Assembly: GCA_038226305.1 (NCBI GenBank)
Contig: JBBRQN010000006.1
Span: 62,001 to 126,000, forward strand
Length of the DNA: 64,000 nucleotides
Origin: JASLDZ01 sp038226305
Lineage (GTDB): Bacteria; Pseudomonadota; Alphaproteobacteria; Caulobacterales; Caulobacteraceae
Direction: 5' to 3'
Shown one piece after another: positions 54,938 through 62,873 of the stretch; position 1 is the stretch's first letter, and each line of letters begins with the position of its first letter. The notes beneath the pieces were generated by a model. It saw nothing but the letters and a program-made list of their open reading frames with translations, did no database searches and was not told the origin of the DNA. Position numbers and translations under genes: made by a program.

Positions 54938-55945
54938 TTGCCCTTTCCTGAGTTCGATCCCGTGCTGGTGCACATCGGCCCCCTGGCCGTGCGCTGGTAC
55001 GCCCTCGCCTACGTCGCCGGGATCCTGCTCGGCTGGCGCTATGCGGTGGCGCTGGTGCGCAACGCGAAGATCTGGGGCGGCGGACCGCCCATCGCCACCG
55101 ACCGGCAGGTGGACGACTTCGTCCTGTGGGTGACGCTGGGCATCATCATCGGCGGCCGCCTCGGCTATGTGCTGTTCTACATGCTGCTGCAGCAGCCGAC
55201 TGAGCTCCTGCATCGGCCGTGGATGATCTTCGCCACCTGGGAAGGCGGCATGAGCTTCCACGGGGGGCTGATCGGCGTGATCACCGCCGTGGTGCTGTTC
55301 GCCCGCAACCAGAAGATCGACATAGTGCGGCTGGGAGACCTGACGGCGGCCTGCGTGCCGTTCGGCCTGTTCTTCGGCCGCATCGCCAATTTTGTGAACG
55401 GCGAGCTGTGGGGGCGTCATACCGATGCGCCCTGGGGCGTTGTGTTCTGTAACATCAAGCTTCAGATGGCCAACGGTGGGGTATGCCCGGCGGGCTCGGC
55501 CCCGCGCCATCCCAGCCAGATCTACGAGGCGCTTCTGGAGGGGGTGGTGCTTTTCGCCATCCTTCGCTTCGCCACCCACGGGCGCAAGCTCCTGCCCAGG
55601 CGGGGAGCCGTCTCGGGGCTGTTCCTTCTCTGCTACGGCCTGTTCCGGGTGATGCTGGAGGGCGTGCGCGAGCCCGACCGGGGCATGCCCGACTTCCCCC
55701 TCGGCCTCACGATGGGAATGCTGCTGTCGATGCCGCTGATCCTGGGCGGGGCGGGGCTGCTGATCTGGTCGATGCGCCCGAGCTCCCTCGCCTCGCAGAC
55801 GCCGACGACCCCGCTGGAGAGCGCGCCCGGCCACGATCTTGCCCCGGGCGTCACGCCGCCCGAGGTGCCCGCAGACCCCTTCGCGGCGATGGACGAGCGC
55901 GCGGCCGCAAGCTTCGCCCCCGATGGACCTGAAACCTCGCATTGA
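54938..55945 (+). CDS. lgt: prolipoprotein diacylglyceryl transferase
   Basis: A 335-residue inner-membrane enzyme adding diacylglycerol to the lipobox Cys. Signatures: GPLAVRWYALAYVAGILLGW, GGRLGYVLFY, GGMSFHGGLIGVITAV and RIANFVNGELWGRHTD, and RHPSQIYEALLEG. The TTG start at 54938 has GGAG 6 nt before it. The last 60 residues are a hydrophilic tail beyond the usual end. It overlaps midA by 23 nt. Confidence 0.95.
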   Translation: MPFPEFDPVLVHIGPLAVRWYALAYVAGILLGWRYAVALVRNAKIWGGGPPIATDRQVDDFVLWVTLGIIIGGRLGYVLFYMLLQQPTELLHRPWMIFATWEGGMSFHGGLIGVITAVVLFARNQKIDIVRLGDLTAACVPFGLFFGRIANFVNGELWGRHTDAPWGVVFCNIKLQMANGGVCPAGSAPRHPSQIYEALLEGVVLFAILRFATHGRKLLPRRGAVSGLFLLCYGLFRVMLEGVREPDRGMPDFPLGLTMGMLLSMPLILGGAGLLIWSMRPSSLASQTPTTPLESAPGHDLAPGVTPPEVPADPFAAMDERAAASFAPDGPETSH

Positions 55946-56996
55946 GGCGCTGATCGCCGCCGAAGGGCCGATCACCGTCGAGCACTACATGGCCCTGTGC
56001 CTGCACGATCCGCAGCACGGCTACTACGCCACCCGCCCGGCGCTGGGGGCGCAGGGCGACTTCATCACTGCCCCTCTGGTCAGCCAGATGTTCGGCGAGC
56101 TGATCGGGCTGTGGGCAGCGCAGGTGTGGCTCGCGGCCGGATCGCCCTCCCCGTTCCGGCTTGTGGAGATCGGCCCCGGCGACGGCACGCTGATGACCGA
56201 CGCCCTGCGGGCGCTGAGGCGGGCGGTGCCGGCGTTCCTCGATGCGGCCGACCTGTGGCTGGTGGAGGCGAGCCCGCCCCTTCGCGCGCGCCAGGCCGCC
56301 GCCTTGCAAGGTGCGCACCCGCGATGGGCGGACCGGCTGGAGGATGTGCCGGATGGCTCACCCTTGATCGTGATCGCCAACGAGTTCCTCGATTGCCTCC
56401 CCGCCCGGCAGTTCACCAGGGACGCCCGCGGCGCCTGGGCGGAACGCCGCGTGGGGCTGGATGCGCGCGGCACCCTCGCCTTTGGGCTCGGCCCAGCGCC
56501 CGCAGGGTTCACGCCGCCCGCCGCCTTCATCGACACACCGCCGGGTGTGGTGGTCGAGGTGTCGCCCCGGCAGGTGGGGTTCGCGGCCATGCTGGCGGGA
56601 CGCATCGTTAGCGACGGCGGGGCGGCGCTCCTCATCGACTACGGCGCAGCCGACCCCGCACCGGGCGACACGCTTCAGGCGATCCGCGCCCACCAGAAGG
56701 TCGATCCCCTCACCACGCCGGGGGAGGCCGACCTCACCGTGCATGCGGACTTCCCCGCCGTGATGGCGGCGGTGCGGGCGGCTGGGGCGCAGGCGGCGAT
56801 CCGCACGCAGGGCGAGTTCCTGCAGCGCCTCGGGATCGAAGCGCGCGCCTCGGCCCTGGCCACCGCCCGCCCCGACCGCGCGCAGACCCTGGATGCTCAG
56901 TTGCAGCGCCTGACCGGCGACGCGCAGATGGGCGCCCTGTTCAAGGCGGGGGCGATCTGGCGAACGGGCGATCCGCCACCGCCCGGCTTTCCGTAG
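55923..56996 (+). CDS. MidA/NDUFAF7-family methyltransferase
   Basis: A 357-residue class I methyltransferase of the MidA family, whose mitochondrial member methylates NDUFS2 for complex I assembly. Motifs: HGYYATRPALGAQGDFITAP, VEIGPGDGTLMTDALRAL (SAM), ANEFLDCLPARQF and LLIDYGAADPAP. It starts inside lgt (23-nt overlap) and is followed 6 nt later by pgeF; lgt-midA-pgeF is a conserved alphaproteobacterial order. Confidence 0.92.
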   Translation: MDLKPRIEALIAAEGPITVEHYMALCLHDPQHGYYATRPALGAQGDFITAPLVSQMFGELIGLWAAQVWLAAGSPSPFRLVEIGPGDGTLMTDALRALRRAVPAFLDAADLWLVEASPPLRARQAAALQGAHPRWADRLEDVPDGSPLIVIANEFLDCLPARQFTRDARGAWAERRVGLDARGTLAFGLGPAPAGFTPPAAFIDTPPGVVVEVSPRQVGFAAMLAGRIVSDGGAALLIDYGAADPAPGDTLQAIRAHQKVDPLTTPGEADLTVHADFPAVMAAVRAAGAQAAIRTQGEFLQRLGIEARASALATARPDRAQTLDAQLQRLTGDAQMGALFKAGAIWRTGDPPPPGFP

Positions 56997-57002
56997 TATC
57001 GG

Positions 57003-57767
57003 TTGGCCGTGCCCCCGTTCCTCTCCTCGCCCCTGCTCACCGCCGCCGGCGTGCGCCATGCCTTCTTCACGCGGGAGGGCGGGGTTTCCACAGGGCTCTA
57101 CGCCTCCCTGAACTGCGGCCCCGGATCACAGGACGACCCGGCGCTGGTGGCCGAGAACCGTCGCCGCGCCGCGGCCGCCCTCGACCTCGCTCCAGATCAG
57201 CTGTTCGTCGCCTATCAGGTCCACTCCGCCAGGTCGGTCGAGGCCCCGTGGTCGGGCGAACGACCACAGGCCGATGCCGTGGTCACCCCCGACTCCGGCG
57301 TGGGAGCCGGTGTCCTGACCGCCGACTGCGCGCCGATCCTCCTCGCCGACCGGCAGGCGGGCGTCGTCGCCGCGGCCCACGCGGGGTGGAAGGGTGCGCT
57401 GCACGGGGTGATCGAGGACGCCCTTCGCCAGATGATCGCCAGCGGGGCCCAGCCCGAGCGCATCGTGGCGGCCATCGGCCCCGTGATCGGTCCGCGATCT
57501 TACGAGGTGGGCGAGGCTTTCGAGGCGGAGTTCCTGGCCACAGACCCTGCCAGCGCCTCCCGCTTCGCCCCCGGTGCCGCGGCCGACAAGCGACTCTTCG
57601 ACCTGCCCGGCTACTGCCTCGATCGCCTGTCCCGTGCTGGCGTCGTGCAGGCAGAATGGATCGGCGCCGACACCCTGGACGACGAAGCCCGCCTGTTCAG
57701 CCACCGCCGCGCCGTGCTGCGAGGGCAGGCGGAGTCTGGCCGGCTGTTGTCGGTGGTGCGGCTCTAG
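57003..57767 (+). CDS. pgeF: peptidoglycan editing factor PgeF (YfiH, DUF152)
   Basis: A 254-residue protein of the YfiH/laccase-domain family. Zinc/catalytic residues appear in VAYQVHSA (His), VLTADCAPIL (Cys) and AAAHAGWKGALHG (His). E. coli PgeF removes wrongly incorporated Ser from UDP-MurNAc peptides. It begins with TTG at 57003 directly after midA. Its stop touches the convergent SIMPL gene. Confidence 0.93.
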   Translation: MAVPPFLSSPLLTAAGVRHAFFTREGGVSTGLYASLNCGPGSQDDPALVAENRRRAAAALDLAPDQLFVAYQVHSARSVEAPWSGERPQADAVVTPDSGVGAGVLTADCAPILLADRQAGVVAAAHAGWKGALHGVIEDALRQMIASGAQPERIVAAIGPVIGPRSYEVGEAFEAEFLATDPASASRFAPGAAADKRLFDLPGYCLDRLSRAGVVQAEWIGADTLDDEARLFSHRRAVLRGQAESGRLLSVVRL

Positions 57768-57768
57768 C

Positions 57769-58500
57769 TCACCGCAGGCGGTACTTCACCGTCGTGACCA
57801 CGCGCAGCTTCTTCCACACCGATTGCGACTGCGAACCGCCCTCGCCCATGTCGTCGCGGGGCAGGATCTCGAAGGAGCCCTGCGTGGCTTCCTGAATGCC
57901 GCCGAGCGCCGCGCCGGAGTCCCTCGCGAACTGGGCGGCCCCGGTGCGGGCGCTGGCGGTGGCCTCGGCGATCATGGTCGGGCGCACGCCGTTCAGCTTG
58001 GTGAAGATGTAGTTCGGGCCGCCGAAGTCCTGCAGCACCACCGCCTGCCGCACGAGGTCGCCGAGCTTGCGCGTGGTCTCCTGCACCCGCTCAACGTCGG
58101 CGGTGCGCACGTTGATCTCCTGGCTGAGGATGAACCGGGGCGCCCCGTTGTTCTGCTGGCCGTACTCCTTGGAGCGCGCATCCGAGACGGTGAGGCGCCC
58201 GAGGTCGATCTCCGCCGCCTTGAAGCCCTGGGCGAGCAGGAACCGCGTGACGGTGGCGGCTTCGGCATCCACCGCGGTCTGCACGGCCGTGAGTTCCTCC
58301 CCCGTGGCCGTGAACTTCAACGGCAGGACGGCGAGGTCAGCCTTCACCTCCCGTTCCGAAAGGCCCCGCACCGTCACGGCCCGGTCGCCCACCCGGGCGT
58401 TGATGACGCCCAGCCCGATGGCCCAGCCGCCCACGGCCAGCCCCCCGGCCACCAGCGCCCCAGCGACGGCGGCGGGAATCCACATCGAACGGTCGGCCAT
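57769..58500 (-). CDS. SIMPL (DUF541) domain protein, membrane-anchored (third copy)
   Basis: A 243-residue protein with an uncleaved N-terminal membrane helix (MWIPAAVAGALVAGGLAVGG WAI) and a SIMPL domain: VTVRGLSEREVKADLAVLPL, FLLAQGFKAAEIDLGRLTVS, EINVRTADVERVQETTRKLG, FTKLNGVRPTMIAEATASAR. GAGGAGG sits 6 nt before ATG 58500. It is divergent from prs by 165 bp. Function unknown. Confidence 0.9.
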   Translation of the reverse strand: MADRSMWIPAAVAGALVAGGLAVGGWAIGLGVINARVGDRAVTVRGLSEREVKADLAVLPLKFTATGEELTAVQTAVDAEAATVTRFLLAQGFKAAEIDLGRLTVSDARSKEYGQQNNGAPRFILSQEINVRTADVERVQETTRKLGDLVRQAVVLQDFGGPNYIFTKLNGVRPTMIAEATASARTGAAQFARDSGAALGGIQEATQGSFEILPRDDMGEGGSQSQSVWKKLRVVTTVKYRLR

Positions 58501-58664
58501 GTCGGGCCTCCTCAAAGCCAAGCTTGTCGCCTGAGTGATCCCCCGGGCGGTCCCTGTCGAGTCGCCTGCACGGGGCATGGGTGAGCGCCATGCGCGAAAG
58601 CGCTCACATTTTCGCCGCGCCCGCTCTAGAAGCCCGATCGAACGTGGTGGGAGAGACGGTCGGC

Positions 58665-59603
58665 ATGAAGCTTCTGGCGGGCAACTCCAACGCGACCCTG
58701 GCGCGGGCCATCGGCGACTATCTCGACATGCCGCTGACCGGGGCGAAGGTTCAGCGCTTCGCCGACCAGGAGATCTTCGTCGCCATCGAGGAGAATGTGC
58801 GCGGCGAGGACGTGTTCGTGATCCAGTCCACGAGCTTCCCGGCCAACGACAACCTGATGGAGCTGCTGGTCTGCATCGACGCCCTGAACCGCGCCTCGGC
58901 CCGGCGGATCACGGCGGTCATCCCCTATTTCGGCTATGCCCGGCAGGACCGGAAGGTGGGCGGGCGCACCCCCATCTCGGCCAAGCTTGTGGCCAACCTC
59001 ATCACCCGCGCGGGCGCTCATCGGGTGCTGACGATGGATCTGCACGCGGGGCAGATCCAGGGTTTCTTCGACATCCCTACCGACAACCTGATCGCCACCC
59101 CCGTGATCGCGGCTGACATCCGCCATCAGGCCAAGGGCAAGCCGGGCGAGCTGATGATCGTATCGCCCGACGTGGGCGGCGTGGTGCGCGCGCGCTCACT
59201 GGCCGACCGGCTATCCGCAGACCTCGCCATCGTGGACAAGCGCCGATCCGGCCCCGGCGAGAGCGAGGTGATGAACATCATCGGCGACGTCTCCGGCCGC
59301 CGCTGCATCATGTTCGACGACATCGTCGATTCCGCGGGCACGCTCTGCAACGCCGCCAAGGCGCTGATGGCGCACGGGGCCCTTTCGGTCTCGGCATACG
59401 TCTCGCACGGGGTGCTATCGGGCGCGGCCTGCACGCGTGTGTCGACCTCGGTTCTCGACGAGCTGGTGATCACCGACTCAATCGAGGCGCCGGAGACCGT
59501 GCGCGGCTGCGACAAGATCCGCGTGCTTTCGATCGCACCCCTGATCGGTGAGGCGATCCGCCGTATCGCCAACGAGGAGAGCGTCTCTAAGCTCTTCGAC
59601 TGA
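58665..59603 (+). CDS. prs: ribose-phosphate pyrophosphokinase
   Basis: A 312-residue enzyme making PRPP from ribose 5-phosphate and ATP. Signatures: FADQEIFVAIEENVRGEDVF, IPYFGYARQDRKV, TMDLHAGQIQGFF and the PRPP-binding CIMFDDIVDSAGT. ATG 58665 has GGGAGAG about 10 nt upstream. Followed at a distance by rplY and pth, the usual alphaproteobacterial grouping. Confidence 0.97.
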   Translation: MKLLAGNSNATLARAIGDYLDMPLTGAKVQRFADQEIFVAIEENVRGEDVFVIQSTSFPANDNLMELLVCIDALNRASARRITAVIPYFGYARQDRKVGGRTPISAKLVANLITRAGAHRVLTMDLHAGQIQGFFDIPTDNLIATPVIAADIRHQAKGKPGELMIVSPDVGGVVRARSLADRLSADLAIVDKRRSGPGESEVMNIIGDVSGRRCIMFDDIVDSAGTLCNAAKALMAHGALSVSAYVSHGVLSGAACTRVSTSVLDELVITDSIEAPETVRGCDKIRVLSIAPLIGEAIRRIANEESVSKLFD

Positions 59604-59739
59604 CGCCCGCGGTGCAGGCCAAGGCCATCAAGTGGTCATGGTCTACGCATCGTTAACGCCTGACCTTCACACCCAGTCCACTCGCTTACGCGCCCCGTCG
59701 CCGGGGCTGCGAAGATCGGCCAGAGACGGAAGTACGAGC

Positions 59740-60858
59740 ATGAAGTCTACGATCGTTCGCAGCGGCGCTTACGGTTCAGCTTGTGCGGCGCTCGCAGGAC
59801 TGGTGCTCGCCTTTGCCGGCCCCGCCCTCGCCGCCAAGCCGGTGAAGAAGTCCAAGGCCCGGCCCGAGCCCGCTTCGGCCCCGCAGGCCTATCCGATCGT
59901 AACGCCCATCGACACGGGCTCCTCCGCGATCCTGTCTCGCCGCGCCATCGAGACCGCGGGGGCCTACCGCGCCTACATGGATCGCGCCGCCCGCATTTCC
60001 TCGGCCTTCAAGTCGGGCGCGGAGGTCGAGGCCTCGCTGATGAACGGCGCACAGTCCGAGGCGCAGCAGCTCAGCCAGGGCGTCATCGCCTACGCCGCCG
60101 TGCTCGCCCTGTCCGACCCCTCGTTCGTCGCGGGCGTGCGCAGCCAGGCCTCCGACGCCGACAGCCGCCGCGAGCTGGCCCGCCGGATCATCGAGAACCC
60201 CAATGTGGCCACCACGCTGCCCGGCTCTGCCTCGGCCGCAGGGGCGATCAGCGCCGGGCTGGGTGCCGACGGGTCCAAGGTCGCAGGTGCTGGCGCCCTC
60301 GTGAAACAGGCTGCCTACGACGTGCAGCATTCGGCCTGGTCCAAGGCCTCGGTGCCCAGCCCGCTCGTGCGCCTGGCCAAGGCCAAGTCGCTGTCGCTGA
60401 TGACCATGCGCGCCACCGATGCCGAACTCGCCGCCATCGCGAGGAGCGTCGCCGCCGCCGATGCGATCACCCCCGCCGCCGCGGTCACCACCGCCTCCAT
60501 GTCGTCCCCCACCACGCCGACCGTTTCGCGCGGCCTCGCCATCGCGGCCCTGGCGGCGCTGGGCGCGGGCGGCGAGTCGGACGAGGCCGTGGTGCTCAGC
60601 CTGATGAACGACCCCAACGCGGGCTTCTGCATGAGCATGTCGAAGCTGAACCTGAACCAGTGCCTCTCGGTGGCCCGGCCCTACTACGAAGACGTGTTCT
60701 GCCTCGGCCAGCACATCCTGATCGACATCGGGCAATGCGTCTCCAAGGGGGCGGGGCAGTCGCCCATTCCGATGGCCGCCGTGTCCACCCGATCGGGCGG
60801 GACCGACGCCTCGGTGGCGCAGGCCCCCGCCGTGGGTGCTTACGCCACCACGCGCTGA
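59740..60858 (+). CDS. secreted Ala-rich protein of unknown function
   Basis: A 372-residue protein with a signal peptide (SACAALAGLVLAFAGPALAA). The mature part is mostly Ala-rich helix (EASLMNGAQSEAQQLSQGVI), then a Cys-bearing domain: GFCMSMSKLNLNQCLSVARP and DVFCLGQHILIDIGQCVSKG, four cysteines. Not recognised by family; it lies between prs and rplY. ATG 59740 is used because the upstream in-frame region overlaps prs and is not signal-like. Confidence 0.72.
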   Translation: MKSTIVRSGAYGSACAALAGLVLAFAGPALAAKPVKKSKARPEPASAPQAYPIVTPIDTGSSAILSRRAIETAGAYRAYMDRAARISSAFKSGAEVEASLMNGAQSEAQQLSQGVIAYAAVLALSDPSFVAGVRSQASDADSRRELARRIIENPNVATTLPGSASAAGAISAGLGADGSKVAGAGALVKQAAYDVQHSAWSKASVPSPLVRLAKAKSLSLMTMRATDAELAAIARSVAAADAITPAAAVTTASMSSPTTPTVSRGLAIAALAALGAGGESDEAVVLSLMNDPNAGFCMSMSKLNLNQCLSVARPYYEDVFCLGQHILIDIGQCVSKGAGQSPIPMAAVSTRSGGTDASVAQAPAVGAYATTR

Positions 60859-61018
60859 GTTAGAGGCGCCGCACCGACGGAGCGACATAGGTCTGCGACC
60901 CGTTGCGCCGTCTGGCTTCGCCGTGTAGACACGCGCACCCTTCTTAAGCCGCGCCGCCTGAAGGCTCGCTCAGCAGAGCGTGCCAGGGGCGCAGCATTCC
61001 GTTCAGAGACTGCTTCCC

Positions 61019-61642
61019 ATGGCCGAGATCGTCCTCAACGTCGAAGTTCGCGAACGTACCGGCAGCGGCGGCTCGCGCCAGTCGCGACGCGATGCGCGCG
61101 TGCCCGGCGTGCTCTACGGCGGCACTCTGGCTCCGGTGGCGATCTCCGCCCCCCTGAACGAGTTCCGCAAGGCGCTCTACACGGGCAAGCTCCTCGGCCA
61201 CCTCGTGACCCTGAAGTACGGCGAAGAGAGCCAGCCGGTGATCGCCAAGGCCGTGCAGTTCCACCCCGTGACCGACGTGCCGGTGCACTTCGACCTCTAC
61301 CGGGTCGACGCCAACGCGCCGGTGAAGATCGCCATCGCGGTGGCCTTCAAGAACCACGAAGAGTCCCCCGGCCTGAAGCGTGGCGGCGCCCTGAACATCG
61401 CCCGCCATGAAGTCGAGCTGATGTGCCCGATGAACAGCATCCCTGAGGAACTGATGTTCGACCTCACGGGTCTCGACATCGGCGACGCCATCCGTTTCTC
61501 CGCGGCGACCCTGCCCAAGGGCGTCACCCCGGTGATCCACGACCGCGACTTCACCATCGCCACCGTGACCGGCACCAGCGCCCAGGCCAGCGCCGATGCG
61601 GCGGCCGATGCCGCCGCCGACGCGGCCGCGCCCACCGCCTGA
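61019..61642 (+). CDS. rplY: 50S ribosomal protein L25 / Ctc
   Basis: A 207-residue long-form L25 (Ctc): the 5S-rRNA-binding domain (ILNVEVRERTGSGGSRQSRR, PGVLYGG) followed by the TL5-like C-domain (VHFDLYRVDANAPVKIAI, GLKRGGALNIARHEVELMCP) and an Ala/Asp repeat tail (SADAAADAAADAAAPTA). Precedes pth by 35 nt. Confidence 0.96.
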   Translation: MAEIVLNVEVRERTGSGGSRQSRRDARVPGVLYGGTLAPVAISAPLNEFRKALYTGKLLGHLVTLKYGEESQPVIAKAVQFHPVTDVPVHFDLYRVDANAPVKIAIAVAFKNHEESPGLKRGGALNIARHEVELMCPMNSIPEELMFDLTGLDIGDAIRFSAATLPKGVTPVIHDRDFTIATVTGTSAQASADAAADAAADAAAPTA

Positions 61643-61677
61643 TCGGATAGAGGCTCCAGAGGCGAGGAGACGGCCCC

Positions 61678-62304
61678 GTGCTGATCCTCGCCGGCCTGGG
61701 CAACCCCGGACCGAAATACGCCGGCCACCGCCACAACGTCGGCTTCCTGGCCATCGACGAGATCCGGCGGCGCTGGAGCTTCGGGCCTGAGCGCGCGCGC
61801 TTCCAGGCGCTGGCCAGCGAAGGCTCCATCGACACTCCTACCGGGCCCGTTAAGGCGCTGGCGCTGAAGCCGCAGACGTTCATGAACGAGAGCGGCCGCT
61901 CGGTCGGTGAGGCGGTGAAGTTCTTCAAGCTCACGCCATCGGACCTTGTGGTGTTCTACGACGAGATCGACATGGCGCCCGGGCGCTTCCGCATGAAGCT
62001 GGGCGGAGGTGCGGCGGGCCATAACGGCATCCGCTCCATCGCCGCCAGCGCCGTCGGTCCCGACTTCCGGCGCGCCCGCATAGGCGTGGGGCACCCCGGC
62101 CACAAGGACGCGGTGATGCCGCACGTGCTGAGCGACTTCCACAAGATCGAACGCCGCGACTGGCTCGACACGCTCCTGAGCACCCTGGCCGACGCCCTGC
62201 CAATCCTGGCGCAGGGCGAGGACGAAAAGTACCAGGCCGAGGTGATGCGCCTCGCCCCGGCCGCCAACTTCGACAGCCGCAGCCGCAACCGCGACGCCTC
62301 GTGA
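61678..62304 (+). CDS. pth: peptidyl-tRNA hydrolase
   Basis: A 208-residue enzyme cleaving peptidyl-tRNA. Active residues: Asn9 in GLGNPGPKY, His19 in GHRHNVGF, then KPQTFMNESGRSV, YDEIDMAPGRFRMKLGGGAA and HNGIRSI. GTG 61678 has GAGGAG 8 nt upstream. Overlaps the GNAT gene by 4 nt (GTGA). Confidence 0.97.
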   Translation: MLILAGLGNPGPKYAGHRHNVGFLAIDEIRRRWSFGPERARFQALASEGSIDTPTGPVKALALKPQTFMNESGRSVGEAVKFFKLTPSDLVVFYDEIDMAPGRFRMKLGGGAAGHNGIRSIAASAVGPDFRRARIGVGHPGHKDAVMPHVLSDFHKIERRDWLDTLLSTLADALPILAQGEDEKYQAEVMRLAPAANFDSRSRNRDAS

Positions 62305-62837
62305 AAAGCTTCAGTCTCCGCCTAGCGACGGCCGCCGACGCCGTCGCGGTCGAGGCCCTGATCGCCCGGTCCGTCCACGGGCTGCAGGCGGGCGACTACT
62401 CCCAGGCGCAGCGCGACGCGGCGGTGGGGCAGGTGTTCCTTGTCGATCACGGGCTGATCGCAGACGGCACCTATTTCGTCGTCTACGCAGACGAGCGACT
62501 GGCAGGCGCTGGCGGCTGGAGCACCCGCCGAGCCCTGCACGGCGGCCACACCCACGGTGACACCGGCGAGCGCATCGACCCTGTGACCGACCCAGCCCGC
62601 ATACGCGCCTATTTCGTCGATCCCGACTTCGCCCGGCAGGGCGTAGGGACGCTGATCCTGAACGCCTGCGAGCAGGCTGCCGCCGCCGCCGGATTCACCC
62701 GCACCACCCTGGGCGCGACCCTCACCGGCGTGCCGTTCTACGGGGCGCGCGGCTATTTGGCAGGCGAGCGCGAAGAGGCTCCGCTCCCCGACGGGGGGAG
62801 CCTCACCGTCGTCCACATGCATAAGCGCCTGAGCTAG
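62301..62837 (+). CDS. GNAT family N-acetyltransferase
   Basis: A 178-residue acetyltransferase. The GNAT core shows FSLRLATAADAVAVEALIAR, TYFVVYADERLAGAGGWSTR, and motif A AYFVDPDFARQGVGTLILNA (R/Q-x-x-G-x-G/A type), then FYGARGYLAGE. The substrate is not evident. Its GTG start lies inside the pth stop overlap, so it is coupled to pth; in many relatives ychF occupies this place. Confidence 0.9.
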   Translation: MKSFSLRLATAADAVAVEALIARSVHGLQAGDYSQAQRDAAVGQVFLVDHGLIADGTYFVVYADERLAGAGGWSTRRALHGGHTHGDTGERIDPVTDPARIRAYFVDPDFARQGVGTLILNACEQAAAAAGFTRTTLGATLTGVPFYGARGYLAGEREEAPLPDGGSLTVVHMHKRLS

Positions 62838-62866
62838 CGCCCCCTCCCGCAGGCGGGAGAGGGCGC
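62836..62866. terminator. hairpin between convergent genes
   Basis: A long GC-rich stem (AGCGCCC and CTCCCGC against GCGGGAG and GGGCGCT) in the 36-bp gap between the GNAT gene and the FadL-family gene. No U tract. Confidence 0.6.
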
Positions 62867-62873
62867 TCCGCGA

